Origin: Alphaproteobacteria bacterium
Lineage (GTDB): Bacteria > Pseudomonadota > Alphaproteobacteria > JAQWUY01
NCBI GenBank assembly: GCA_029250225.1
Contig: JAQWUY010000018.1
Coordinates: forward strand, 1-64,000
Length of the DNA: 64,000 nt
Direction: 5' to 3'
Position numbers and translations under genes: made by a program. Shown in pieces: positions 25,725-35,662 of this stretch. The notes beneath the pieces were generated by a model, which saw only the letters and a list, made by a program, of their open reading frames with translations, was not told the DNA's origin and ran no database searches. How positions within the stretch are numbered: position 1 is the first letter of the stretch; the number at the start of each line of letters is the position of its first letter.

Positions 25725-26615
25725 TTACAATTTAAATTTTAAATAAATTAATGATAAAAAATTATGCTTAATTTTTCCTGTAATAATTAATCCAGACATT
25801 AATATCATTGATATTCCTAACCAAGTTGTAAAATCAGGAATAATTCCTACTAAGAAATAATCAATTAATAATGCAGATACAATTTCAATGTACTGCAAAG
25901 GTGCTAGCTGTTGTGATGTATTATATTTATGAGATATTTGCACCAAAGCATAAAATATACCGCCCAATAAACCTAGCGGAATAATATTTTTTACAAAATC
26001 AAAGTCTGTCGGTATTGAAATTTCCCCAACTGTAAATTTTATTAACATAAGATAAAAAATAACACTAAATGATGCACTAAATAATTGTGTTTCATATGGA
26101 TTAACTTTTTTGTATTTATGACTAATAATTAACATTGCTGAAAAACTTACCGCACCAATTAATGAATATAATGCCCCTACATTAAAATCATCACTAGCAG
26201 GACGAACAATAATTAATGTTCCTATCAAACCAAAAATACATGCAATAATGTTATTTTTTGATATTGGTTGTTTTAAAATAACAGCACTAGATATAATTGT
26301 AAGCAAAGGTGCTGTAAATAATATGGATAAAGCAATTGATATAGATGTATATTTCAAAGATTCGTAAAACCCAATCGTTAAACCAATCCAAGATACCGCC
26401 ATTATCATTTTTGGAATTAAATCTCGTGTGAATGTAATCAGCATAGGTAGTTTCATATACAACATAATCAAAATAATTAATAATGTTTGAATAAAAAATC
26501 TACCTAGGCCAATTTCATATAAATCATAACTATGTTTTAACAGAATTTGTGCAAAATAATCACAAAATGGTAGTCCAATCATAGATGTTAAAAAATATAA
26601 ATAACCTTTATTCAT
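25725..26615 (-). CDS. DMT superfamily (EamA) transporter
   Basis: A 296-residue inner-membrane protein with ten hydrophobic helices arranged as two EamA repeats. ILFTAPLLTIISSAVILKQPI followed by GLIGTLIIVRP (N-terminal repeat) and LAPLQYIEIVSALLIDYFL (second repeat) are typical. It lies 41 bases after putA on the same strand and could be cotranscribed with it. Substrate unknown: amino acids and metabolites are typical of the family. Confidence 0.88.
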   Translation of the reverse strand: MNKGYLYFLTSMIGLPFCDYFAQILLKHSYDLYEIGLGRFFIQTLLIILIMLYMKLPMLITFTRDLIPKMIMAVSWIGLTIGFYESLKYTSISIALSILFTAPLLTIISSAVILKQPISKNNIIACIFGLIGTLIIVRPASDDFNVGALYSLIGAVSFSAMLIISHKYKKVNPYETQLFSASFSVIFYLMLIKFTVGEISIPTDFDFVKNIIPLGLLGGIFYALVQISHKYNTSQQLAPLQYIEIVSALLIDYFLVGIIPDFTTWLGISMILMSGLIITGKIKHNFLSLIYLKFKL

Positions 26616-26656
26616 TATTCTTTAACTTTCTTGATTTTACATTTAAGTGCGTATTT

Positions 26657-29600
26657 TTACACTTCTGCCATTAATGATGCGTTACCGCCTGATGCCGTTG
26701 TATCAATAGACACAGTTTTTTCTTCACAAAACTTCAATAGATAGTGCGGGCCACCTGCTTTAAATCCAGTTCCTGATTTACCAGTTCCACCAAATGGTTG
26801 TTGTCCAACCATCGCACCAATTTGATTTCTGTTGACATAAGCATTACCAACTTTCATCTTGCCAACAACATAATCAACAGTACTATCGATTCGGCTATGG
26901 ATACCAAATGTTAATCCGTAACCTGTTCCGTTAATTTCATCAATTACATCGTCTAGTTTTTCTTTTTTCCAACGAACAATATGTAATATTGGGCCAAACA
27001 CTTCTCGCTCTAAGACATTAACATTAGGTATTTCATACATTGCAGGGGCAAAGAAAGTACCATCTTTACACTCATCAGGCAATTCAGCTTGTCCAACTTT
27101 TTTGTATTTTTTATCCATTTTAGTTTGGTGTTTTTTCAATACTTCCAATGATTTTTCATCAATTACAGGACCAACATCAGTTGCCGGATTCATTGGGTCA
27201 CCAATTGATAATTCATCCATTGCACCAGATATCATTTTAATCAAGTTGTCAGCAACTTCATCTTGTACATACAATAAACGAGTTGCAGAACATCTTTGTC
27301 CCGCTGATTGGAATGCACCATTTACGATATCTTTTGTTGCTTGTTCCAATAATGCAGATGAGTCAACAATCATAGCATTTTGTCCACCAGTTTCAGCAAT
27401 AAATGGAATTATTCCATCTGTACGCTTAGCTAATGTCATATTTATATGTTGAGCTGTTTCTGTTGAACCTGTGAAAGACACACCAGCTATTTCAGTTCGC
27501 TCTAATAATGTATCACCTATCATTCTACCTTCACCAATTAACAATGCAATAGCATCTTTTGGCAATCCTGCTTCTAACAATACTTTAATTGTTTCATAAG
27601 CAATTAATGAAGTAGTCTCAGCAGGTTTAGCAATAACTGTGTTACCTACTGATAAGGCACCTGCAATTTGACCTAAGAATATTGCAAATGGGAAATTCCA
27701 AGGAGATATACATAAGAACACACCACGACCTGATAATTGATATGTATTTGATTCACCGGTTGGACCTGGTAATTCTCTTTGTTTTAATAATTGTTGTGAT
27801 TGTTTTGAATAATATCTTAGGAAGTCGACACCTTCACGAACTTCAGCGATACAATCATTCAATGTTTTTCCTGCTTCTAAAGATAATATTTTTATGAAAT
27901 CAGCCATTCTTTTTTCAAATATATCTGCTGATTTTTCAAGAATCTTTGATCGCTTAGCACAATCCATATTATCCCATTTTTCGAATCCAGATGAAACTGA
28001 TTCTAAGGCATCTAAACACTGTTTTTTATTTATAAAATGTGATTTTGCAATTTTATTTTTAGTATTTTGTGGACTTACAATATTGAGAGTCTTACTGCTT
28101 ACATTTTTACCATTAATAATACTATAAGCATCTTTACCTAAGTTATATTTATCCATGTCTTTTATTAATTTTTTAACTTCTTTAATATTAGTCATATCAA
28201 TTCCTTTTGAATTATCTCGCCATAAATCTTCTTCGTTTGGCAAATTGTTTATATCTTTTGCATATTGCACTTTTGGGTGTTTAGTGAATTTATTTTTCTT
28301 CGCTAACGCCATTGGTGATTTCACCATATCCTTGATTGGAATATCGTCATCAAATATGTTCTTTACAAATGAACTATTTGCACCGTTTTCTAGTAATCTA
28401 CGAACTAGATAAGGTAATAAGTCTCTGTGTACACCAACAGGTGCATAGATTCTTGTTGGTATATCGTATGCACCTTCTGTGATTAAGTGATACATATAAT
28501 CACCCATACCATGTAATTTTTGGAATTCATATTTTACATCTGGATATGATTTAGCAATTTCTATAACTGTTGCAACTGACAATGCATTATGCGTTGCAAA
28601 ACAAGAATATATATTTTCGTTATATTCAAATAATTTCTTTGAACAAGCTACATATGACACATCTGAGTGTTCTTTGCGAGTAAACACAGGGAAATCATCA
28701 AGACCCATTTCGTGTGCGATTTTTATCTCTGTATCCCAATATGCACCTTTTACTAATCGTACCATAATTTTACGATTATTTTTAACACACATATCATTTA
28801 AATCATCAATTACAAATGACGCTCGTTTACCATAAGTTTGAACAACAAATCCTAAGCCATCCCAATCAGCTAAATCTTTGTGAGATAATAATTCTTTGAT
28901 AATTTCTAGAGAAATTTCTGTTCTATCCATTTCTTCTGCATCGATAAATAAACTAATATTATTTTTCTTAGCTAGTTTACAAAGCTCAATCATTTTTGGA
29001 ACTATTTCTTGCATAACGCGTTCGTATTCAAATAATTCATATCTAGGGTGGATAGCAGATATTTTTACAGATATTCCTGCTCTATCGTGAACGGTTCTAC
29101 CTTTTGTTTTACTGCCTATTGTTTTAATAGCATCTAAATAATCTTTATAATATCTAATACTATCATCTTGTGTAACGGCACCTTCACCTAACATATCGTA
29201 AGAATATCGGTATCCCTTTTTTTCAAGTTTAATAGAATTTTTAAGAGCTTCGTCAATTGATTGGCCAAGAACAAATTCTTTACCCAATATTTTCATCATT
29301 TGACCTATAGTATTACGAATAACAGGTAAAGAAGTATTTTTTATTAAATTAGATAAAACACTAGTCCAACCATCTTCATCAAGTTTTAATATTTTACCGG
29401 TTAGAACTAGTCCATAAGTAGAAGCATTTACAAACCATTTTTCACCCTTACCTATATGGGACTGAAAATCACCGCTTTGTAATTTATCTTTAATTAGTTT
29501 ATTAGCTGTAAAGTTATCAGGAACTCTTAATAAGCTTTCAGCCAAGCACATTAAAATTATACCTTCTTTATCAGATAATGCATATTCTTGCATCAACGAC

Positions 29601-29800
29601 TGAACCACTGAAAGTGCAGATTTACTTTTACGAACATTAGAAATTAAATCAAGACTGATTTTTTCAATAGATTTTTCTTGAGACTTACTAAATGAAGCTA
29701 TTTTATATAATTCAGAAACAATTTTTTCTTCTGAAATTGTCTGATACTCACGCATTTTTCGACGAATTTTATTATCAGTAATTTTTTCTATATCTAACAT
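26657..29800 (-). CDS. putA: Bifunctional proline dehydrogenase / L-glutamate gamma-semialdehyde dehydrogenase
   Basis: Oxidises proline to glutamate in two steps. The 1047 residues carry an N-terminal arm, the FAD-dependent PRODH barrel (about 180-470; DYLDAIKTIGSK, FIDAEEMDRTEIS, VRLVKGAYWDTEIK), and an aldehyde dehydrogenase domain (from about 560; ISPWNFPFAIFLGQ, catalytic Cys837 in GQRCSAT, FIAETGGQNAM). There is no ribbon-helix-helix domain at the N-terminus, so it is a non-autoregulating type A-like PutA. A permease gene follows, and a palindromic site lies upstream. Confidence 0.97.
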   Translation of the reverse strand: MLDIEKITDNKIRRKMREYQTISEEKIVSELYKIASFSKSQEKSIEKISLDLISNVRKSKSALSVVQSLMQEYALSDKEGIILMCLAESLLRVPDNFTANKLIKDKLQSGDFQSHIGKGEKWFVNASTYGLVLTGKILKLDEDGWTSVLSNLIKNTSLPVIRNTIGQMMKILGKEFVLGQSIDEALKNSIKLEKKGYRYSYDMLGEGAVTQDDSIRYYKDYLDAIKTIGSKTKGRTVHDRAGISVKISAIHPRYELFEYERVMQEIVPKMIELCKLAKKNNISLFIDAEEMDRTEISLEIIKELLSHKDLADWDGLGFVVQTYGKRASFVIDDLNDMCVKNNRKIMVRLVKGAYWDTEIKIAHEMGLDDFPVFTRKEHSDVSYVACSKKLFEYNENIYSCFATHNALSVATVIEIAKSYPDVKYEFQKLHGMGDYMYHLITEGAYDIPTRIYAPVGVHRDLLPYLVRRLLENGANSSFVKNIFDDDIPIKDMVKSPMALAKKNKFTKHPKVQYAKDINNLPNEEDLWRDNSKGIDMTNIKEVKKLIKDMDKYNLGKDAYSIINGKNVSSKTLNIVSPQNTKNKIAKSHFINKKQCLDALESVSSGFEKWDNMDCAKRSKILEKSADIFEKRMADFIKILSLEAGKTLNDCIAEVREGVDFLRYYSKQSQQLLKQRELPGPTGESNTYQLSGRGVFLCISPWNFPFAIFLGQIAGALSVGNTVIAKPAETTSLIAYETIKVLLEAGLPKDAIALLIGEGRMIGDTLLERTEIAGVSFTGSTETAQHINMTLAKRTDGIIPFIAETGGQNAMIVDSSALLEQATKDIVNGAFQSAGQRCSATRLLYVQDEVADNLIKMISGAMDELSIGDPMNPATDVGPVIDEKSLEVLKKHQTKMDKKYKKVGQAELPDECKDGTFFAPAMYEIPNVNVLEREVFGPILHIVRWKKEKLDDVIDEINGTGYGLTFGIHSRIDSTVDYVVGKMKVGNAYVNRNQIGAMVGQQPFGGTGKSGTGFKAGGPHYLLKFCEEKTVSIDTTASGGNASLMAEV

Positions 29801-29914
29801 AATCCACTTTCCTATTATCTAACAAATAAAATTTTAATTTAAAAAAGCTATATAGCACTAATATACCAATATTACAAATTAATTTATTTCTTATTTTATA
29901 AATATTAAAAATTT

Positions 29915-29942
29915 TGTTATATTTATAACACAATATATAACA
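29915..29942. promoter_or_regulatory. Candidate operator between putA and the aminopeptidase
   Basis: TGTTATA-TT-TATAACA (29915-29930) is a perfect 16-base palindrome, and a third half-site TATAACA lies at 29936-29942. It sits in the 185-base divergent region. PutA here lacks its own DNA-binding domain, so a separate regulator would be needed. The sequence is AT-rich, so chance is possible. Confidence 0.3.
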
Positions 29943-29985
29943 AGTATATACAAATTAATCAATAAATACAAGGGATAGCATATCT

Positions 29986-31962
29986 ATGAAATCACTACTA
30001 GATAAGTCTTTAATAAAAAAAAATGGGAATATTCAAAAGATTATTGACGGTGTTATTTGTGCACCAAAACCACAATCTTTATCACAACAATATTTATGGC
30101 AATCTCTAATCAATGAAAAAATTGATAATAAAACAGCTAAAAAATTAAATGACGAACTAGATATTTTAAGAAAAAAATATGATTGTGGACTAATCGATGG
30201 TCCTGTACCATCATCACGCAAAGAATTAGTTTTAAAAGAATTAGATAACCTAAAAATTGATGCCTATATTGTTACAATAACTGATGAATTCCAAAGCGAA
30301 TATATGCCTGATACAGCCCGCAGATTATATTGGTTAACTGGTTTTTCAGGTTCAGCAGGATTTGCTGTGATTGGTAAAACAAAATCTGCTATTTTTTCAG
30401 ACGGAAGATATACCGTTCAAATGGCCGAACAAGTAGATACTAATGATTACGAATTATGTCATTCAGTTAAAGACCCTTTGGAAAAATGGGTTAACTCATC
30501 ATATCAAAAAGGAAGTCGTATTGGATTTAATTCAACGACTATGTCCGATAAAAAAGCTAGGTTGATAAAAGACAAGCTAAAAAATATTGGTGTTGAGTTA
30601 GTACCAATTAACAAAGACCCTATTGATACTGTATGGAAAAATAAACCTGAACGCCCAATTTCACCTATTCAAAAACACCCAATTAAATATGCTGGTGCTT
30701 CAACAAATGAAAAATATAAAAAATTAAAAAATATCCTAAAAAACAATAATGCTGATATAGCTATTTCTTGCCTGCCTGATTGTTTATGTTGGTTGTTCAA
30801 TATTCGCGCCGGAGATGTACCATCTACGCCTTTTGTACAAGGTTATATGGCTATCACAAATGATGAAATACATTTATTTATAGATTTGTTAAAGCTTCCT
30901 AGTGATTTAAAATTGCCTGCCAAAATTCATTGTTTTGATAATTTTTATGAATTCTTAAATACATTATCAGGTAAAACAGTATTATTAGATTCAGAAACTG
31001 CACCGTATAAAGCGGGGCAAATCCTAAGAGAGGTCGGAGCAATTATCATAGATAAGATTGATATTTGTTTAATTCCAAAATCCTGTAAAAACGAAGTTGA
31101 AATTGCCGGTGCTAGACAAGCCCATATCGTTGATGGTGTTGCAATGGTTAAATTTTTATACTGGATAGATAAAAATGTTAAAAGCGGAAAATTAACTGAA
31201 TTATCTTGTGCTAAAAAATTAAACGAGATTCGCTTTGAGCATACTGATATGCGTGATTTATCATTTTATCCAATATCTGCATTTGGTTCTAATGGGGCAA
31301 TATGTCATTATCGTGTAACAGAAAAAACTTCCAAGCCAATAACAATGAATGATTTATACTTGATTGATTCAGGCGGACAGTATGAATATGGTACAACTGA
31401 CATTACGCGAACAATTGCAATTGGTAAAATTAATAGTGAACAGCGTGATAGATTTACTCGTGTTTTAAAAGGTTTAATTGCATTACATAAAATTAAATTT
31501 CCAGATGGTAGTTCAGGTATGAATCTAGATATTATAGCAAGACAATTTTTATATGAAGGTGGTTTTAATTTTGAACACGGTACGGGTCACGGTGTTGGTA
31601 GTTATTTATCTGTTCACGAAGGGCCTGCTCAAATTTCAACGCGATCTAATTCGGTGCATTTAAAATCTGGAATGATATTTTCAAACGAGCCGGGGTATTA
31701 TAAAAATGGCGAATATGGAATAAGAATTGAAAACTTATTTGTTGTTACCCAACCTGATACATCTTGTGAAACACCTATGATGGGGTTTGAAAATCTTACT
31801 TGGTGTCCTATTGATAAAAAAGCTATTGATGTTTCAATGTTACAGGTTGAAGAACGAAAATGGTTAAATGATTATCATAAAACTACATTTGAAAAATTAT
31901 CGCCACATATTGATGATGTTGATATTTTAAATTGGTTGAAAAATGCAACACAAGAAATTTAA
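29986..31962 (+). CDS. pepP: M24 family aminopeptidase P (Xaa-Pro aminopeptidase)
   Basis: Removes N-terminal residues preceding proline. The 658 residues comprise an unusual N-terminal extension of about 70 residues, a creatinase-N domain (YWLTGFSGSAGFAVIGK), a middle domain, and the M24 pita-bread domain with metal ligands in IDSGGQYEYGTTDITRT, EHGTGHGVGSYLSVHEG, FSNEPGYY and GIRIENLF. ATG 29986 follows AAGGGA. It ends in a 4-base convergent overlap with ydcF. Divergent from putA, a combination that would suit proline-peptide use. Confidence 0.92.
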   Translation: MKSLLDKSLIKKNGNIQKIIDGVICAPKPQSLSQQYLWQSLINEKIDNKTAKKLNDELDILRKKYDCGLIDGPVPSSRKELVLKELDNLKIDAYIVTITDEFQSEYMPDTARRLYWLTGFSGSAGFAVIGKTKSAIFSDGRYTVQMAEQVDTNDYELCHSVKDPLEKWVNSSYQKGSRIGFNSTTMSDKKARLIKDKLKNIGVELVPINKDPIDTVWKNKPERPISPIQKHPIKYAGASTNEKYKKLKNILKNNNADIAISCLPDCLCWLFNIRAGDVPSTPFVQGYMAITNDEIHLFIDLLKLPSDLKLPAKIHCFDNFYEFLNTLSGKTVLLDSETAPYKAGQILREVGAIIIDKIDICLIPKSCKNEVEIAGARQAHIVDGVAMVKFLYWIDKNVKSGKLTELSCAKKLNEIRFEHTDMRDLSFYPISAFGSNGAICHYRVTEKTSKPITMNDLYLIDSGGQYEYGTTDITRTIAIGKINSEQRDRFTRVLKGLIALHKIKFPDGSSGMNLDIIARQFLYEGGFNFEHGTGHGVGSYLSVHEGPAQISTRSNSVHLKSGMIFSNEPGYYKNGEYGIRIENLFVVTQPDTSCETPMMGFENLTWCPIDKKAIDVSMLQVEERKWLNDYHKTTFEKLSPHIDDVDILNWLKNATQEI

Positions 31963-32549
31963 TAAGATAATAAACTTAAAATACTAATTCTTAAAATAAC
32001 TAATAAAGTTTTTAAATATTCAAATGTTAAAACAAATAATGTGCCTGGATATGAATACCAACTTTTAATTTTAATATTATTGTTGTTAACTGGGTATGGT
32101 ATTATCTTAATATTTGGCAATCTATGCCTAACCTCGTACATTGAACGGGGCATATGAAATTTGCTAGTTATCAAATAAATTGATTTATAATTATTTTTTT
32201 TAATAAAATTAGCAACCTCTATAGCATTATCGAAAGTTGTTTTAGCTTGATATCCTAATATTATATTAGAATCATCATATTTGTTAAATGAGTTATTTTT
32301 TACAAAATTTAACAATTTTTTAATAGCCACTGATTTATGAACACCTGATATAAACAATTTTTCTACTTTTTTATCATTAAGTATTTCAATACCTTTTTCA
32401 ATTCTTCCTGACCCACCGGTTAAAACAACAGCAACATCAGCGGAAATTAATTTAGGTTGTTCATACTTATTTATCGTATCAACAAAACCAGCTAGTCCAA
32501 AAAGAAAAGCAACTAATAATATTAGACAAAAATAAAATAATTTACGCAT
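31959..32549 (-). CDS. YdcF (DUF218) family protein
   Basis: A 196-residue protein with one N-terminal membrane helix (about 3-22). The DUF218 core is seen in VAVVLTGGSGRIEKGIEIL, a KLFISGVH block, and STFDNAIEVANF-like and LITSKFHMPRSMYEVR motifs. The family is thought to act in envelope biogenesis, with an SAM- or nucleotide-binding-like pocket. It follows ftsX with a 9-base gap in the alphaproteobacterial ftsE-ftsX-ydcF order. Confidence 0.85.
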   Translation of the reverse strand: MRKLFYFCLILLVAFLFGLAGFVDTINKYEQPKLISADVAVVLTGGSGRIEKGIEILNDKKVEKLFISGVHKSVAIKKLLNFVKNNSFNKYDDSNIILGYQAKTTFDNAIEVANFIKKNNYKSIYLITSKFHMPRSMYEVRHRLPNIKIIPYPVNNNNIKIKSWYSYPGTLFVLTFEYLKTLLVILRISILSLLSY

Positions 32550-32558
32550 ATAACAACA

Positions 32559-33434
32559 TTAAAATTCGATATTAAAAAATCTTTTTATTAAAGTTAATTT
32601 TACCGTAATTATACTAACTAAAAAGCTTAATATAACTACAACAGGAATTACTCCAAAAATTAACAACCAATCATAAAAATGAAGTTCAAAATCAAAATTG
32701 TTAAAATATAAAATTGAATTTATTGATAACAACGCAACAAAAAATCCACACAATGATGATTTAATTACAACACTCAATGCATAGGAAACAAACTCCTTGG
32801 CAATAAAACTATCCATAGCACCCATTAACATTAACATATTTAATGTTTTTACATTCATCAACATTAATGCCCTTGTAAGGGTAACGGAAATAATCATACA
32901 ACTAATTATGATTAATAAAACTATTGTATAAACTAGGCCATTGATTGTGTTAACTATTGAATTAACTCTATCACGCCAATCAGAAAAATCATCAACAATA
33001 ATACTATCTGATATTTGTCCTAGTTGTGCTTTCAAAGAAACCGTATCAATTTGCAAATCATCAATTAATTTTACATCAATTATTCTTGGTATTGGAAATT
33101 CTACATTCCTAAGCCCACCGCCAAACCAAGGCAATAACATTTCAATTACTTCATCATTAGGTATTAAATTAACATCTTGTACACCATAATGCTGATTTAG
33201 AATTGTTATAGTCCTAGAAATTATATCATCATTTTGTTCACTATCTAAATTAGCATCTGGAATAATCTGAACTGTCATAGAGTTATTGATCCCGTCTGTC
33301 CATTTACTACCTATTTCATCAACGATATGTGCCACTGAAATAAATAAAACAGATAAAAAGACCATAAACCCGATTAATAAGGGTATAAATTTTGAAAAAC
33401 TATTATTTTCTAGTTTAATTACAGAGCTTGACAT
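32559..33434 (-). CDS. ftsX: Cell division protein FtsX
   Basis: Inner-membrane partner of FtsE, which couples ATP hydrolysis to peptidoglycan hydrolase activation at the septum. The 291 residues show one N-terminal helix (about 15-38), a periplasmic domain, and three C-terminal helices (about 168-190, 213-240, 255-285), the expected topology. MNVKTLNMLMLMGAMDSFIA lies in the coupling region between helices 2 and 3. It follows ftsE by 19 bases. Confidence 0.9.
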   Translation of the reverse strand: MSSSVIKLENNSFSKFIPLLIGFMVFLSVLFISVAHIVDEIGSKWTDGINNSMTVQIIPDANLDSEQNDDIISRTITILNQHYGVQDVNLIPNDEVIEMLLPWFGGGLRNVEFPIPRIIDVKLIDDLQIDTVSLKAQLGQISDSIIVDDFSDWRDRVNSIVNTINGLVYTIVLLIIISCMIISVTLTRALMLMNVKTLNMLMLMGAMDSFIAKEFVSYALSVVIKSSLCGFFVALLSINSILYFNNFDFELHFYDWLLIFGVIPVVVILSFLVSIITVKLTLIKRFFNIEF

Positions 33435-33453
33435 TTTAAACCTATTAACATTT

Positions 33454-34134
33454 TTATTTTTCTAAAAACACACTATTATTTTCTATTACTAATTTAGGGT
33501 AATTTTTAGATTTAACTAAATTTTCATTGTGTGTTGCCATAATTATTGTTGTGCCCCTTTTATGTAACTGTTCGAACAATGAAAAAATTTTTTTTGCTGA
33601 TACTTCATCAACTGAACCTGTCGGTTCATCAGCTAATATAATCTTTGGATTGGTAATAACAGAACGCGCAATAGATAACCTTTGTTGTTGTCCACCCGAT
33701 AATATATCAGGATAAGAATCTATGTATTGTTTCAAACCAACCCATTTAACAATTTGTGTGACTTTGCGAACAATTGTTTCTTCACTATCACCTTTTATTC
33801 TAAGAGGTAATGCCAAATTATCAAAAACATTCAAATGTTTTAATAACTTATAATCTTGAAAAACGACTGAAATATTTTGACGGATAAGAGCAATTTCATT
33901 CCTAGAATATGAATCAACATCTTTGTCAAACATAAATAAATTACCATCTGTAATACGGTTACCAATGTACATTAATTTTAACAAACTTGTTTTACCCGCA
34001 CCTGATTTACCAGTAAGAAAATAAAAGCCACCCTGTTTTATATCTATGTTCACATTGTTTAATATAGAATTTGAAATTCCGTAACCAAACTTAACATTAT
34101 GAAATCTAATTATTGATTTTTCTAAAATAGTCAT
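33454..34134 (-). CDS. ftsE: Cell division ATP-binding protein FtsE
   Basis: An ABC ATPase of 226 residues. Walker A is GKSGAGKT (42-49), Q loop VVFQDYKLL, signature LSGGQQQRLSIAR, Walker B IILADEPTGSVDE, and the H loop TIIMATHN. First gene of ftsE-ftsX-ydcF, divergent from the MJ0042 zinc-ribbon gene, a common alphaproteobacterial arrangement. Confidence 0.95.
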   Translation of the reverse strand: MTILEKSIIRFHNVKFGYGISNSILNNVNIDIKQGGFYFLTGKSGAGKTSLLKLMYIGNRITDGNLFMFDKDVDSYSRNEIALIRQNISVVFQDYKLLKHLNVFDNLALPLRIKGDSEETIVRKVTQIVKWVGLKQYIDSYPDILSGGQQQRLSIARSVITNPKIILADEPTGSVDEVSAKKIFSLFEQLHKRGTTIIMATHNENLVKSKNYPKLVIENNSVFLEK

Positions 34135-34200
34135 TTAACAAATATAAATAATTATGCTATAAATAACAAGACTACATTTAAATATTTTTTTGGATATAAT

Positions 34201-34812
34201 ATGCTCAAAATAACTTGCCCGTCTTGTCAAACAAAATACCAAGATAGTGAAAAATCAATTGCTATGGGTGATAGTGTTAAATGTTGTGTTTGTACTTATA
34301 ACTGGATAATATCGGCTAGAAATTCAGTTTATAATGAAATTGATGACATTTTAAATTTTACTAAACCAAATAATACAAAACAAAAGAAACAATCTTTTTC
34401 AAATATCAGTTTTATGATATCGTCAGTAGTCTTATTATTTTCAGTTATTATATTAGCAAAAGATAGCATAGCAAAAACTTTTCCAGCGACACAAGATATT
34501 TATTACAATTTAGGTTTAATGAATCATCAAAAAATTAATGATAATGTTTTATTAATTTTAACCAGTAATAATCAAAAAAAATCTGCAAAAAACTCTATGG
34601 TTTTAAAAGGAATAATTCATAACAAACTAAATAATACCTTAAAGAAACCAACAATATTAGTAGAATTATTAAACAACAAAGGTAATTTAATTGAAAATCA
34701 CCACATCAAACTCGATTTAGATTTGGCTATAAATCAATCAGAAGTATTTCGTATAGTAATACAAAACCCAACCCTAGGTACTGCATCTATTAAACTAAAA
34801 TATATTAAATAA
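34201..34812 (+). CDS. MJ0042 zinc-ribbon protein with DUF3426-like C-terminus
   Basis: A 203-residue protein. The N-terminal zinc ribbon reads ITCPSCQTKYQ...VKCCVC (about residues 3-31), with paired CxxC motifs. One membrane helix follows (about 70-88), and the C-terminal periplasmic domain resembles DUF3426 (LKGIIHNKL, then VELLNNKGNLI). These proteins sit divergently from ftsE in many Alphaproteobacteria; their role is unknown, possibly tied to division. The ATG starts right after ATAAT, without a strong ribosome binding site. Confidence 0.85.
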   Translation: MLKITCPSCQTKYQDSEKSIAMGDSVKCCVCTYNWIISARNSVYNEIDDILNFTKPNNTKQKKQSFSNISFMISSVVLLFSVIILAKDSIAKTFPATQDIYYNLGLMNHQKINDNVLLILTSNNQKKSAKNSMVLKGIIHNKLNNTLKKPTILVELLNNKGNLIENHHIKLDLDLAINQSEVFRIVIQNPTLGTASIKLKYIK

Positions 34813-34897
34813 AAAATATTATCTATCTTGATTTTATTAATTATTTAATGTTAAATATACTCTCAAATAACAGTATTTAAAATTGATTGAGGATAAT

Positions 34898-35644
34898 ATG
34901 GCAGGTCATTCCAAATGGGCAAATATTCAACACCGAAAAGGTGCCCAAGATAAAAAAAGAGCTGGTTTATTCGCTAAACTTGCAAAAGAAATATATGTAG
35001 CAGCAAAAATGGGTGGAGGCGATATTGACTCAAATCCCAGATTAAGATTAGCCGTAACAACTGCCCGCGGGCAATCAATGCCTAAGGACAATATTGAAAG
35101 AGCAATCAAAAAAGGTACCGGTGAGGGTAACGAAGGTGCAAACTTTGAAGAAATTCGTTATGAAGGATATGGAAACGATGGAATAGCTGTAATAGTTGAA
35201 ACTATGACTGATAATCGTAACCGCACTGCATCAGAAATTCGTTCTACATTTACAAAATATGGTGGTAATCTCGGGGAAACTGGTTCCGTTTCATTTAGTT
35301 TTAATCAATTAGGGGAAATAACACTAGATAGTTCAGTTGCAGACGAAGAAACAATGCTCGAAGCAATAATGGAAGCCGGCGCAACAGATATGGAACAAGA
35401 AGGTGATGTATATATTATATATTGCGAAATGACTGAATTACACAATGTTTCAACTGCTTTAAATAATAAATTTGGTGAAATCAAATCAGCAAAAATAATT
35501 TGGCAACCAACAAATACCGTTGAACTTGATCTGGAACAAGCAAAAAAAGTTATTAAGCTTGTTGATGTCCTAGAATGCCTAGACGATGTGCAATCTGTAT
35601 ATACAAATATGGATGTGTCAGATGAAATTGCAGAGCAATTATAA
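34898..35644 (+). CDS. yebC: YebC/PmpR family protein
   Basis: A 248-residue protein starting at ATG 34898 after TTGAGGA; an upstream TTG is rejected. It begins with the invariant [20 protein letters not shown], and [32 protein letters not shown] and the acidic [12 protein letters not shown] blocks follow. Members act as transcription or translation regulators; recent work on the family points to relief of ribosome stalling. It is followed by folD after 18 bases; ruvC, its usual neighbour, is absent. Confidence 0.95.
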   Translation: MAGHSKWANIQHRKGAQDKKRAGLFAKLAKEIYVAAKMGGGDIDSNPRLRLAVTTARGQSMPKDNIERAIKKGTGEGNEGANFEEIRYEGYGNDGIAVIVETMTDNRNRTASEIRSTFTKYGGNLGETGSVSFSFNQLGEITLDSSVADEETMLEAIMEAGATDMEQEGDVYIIYCEMTELHNVSTALNNKFGEIKSAKIIWQPTNTVELDLEQAKKVIKLVDVLECLDDVQSVYTNMDVSDEIAEQL

Positions 35645-35662
35645 TAAGAATAAGGAGAGTTT

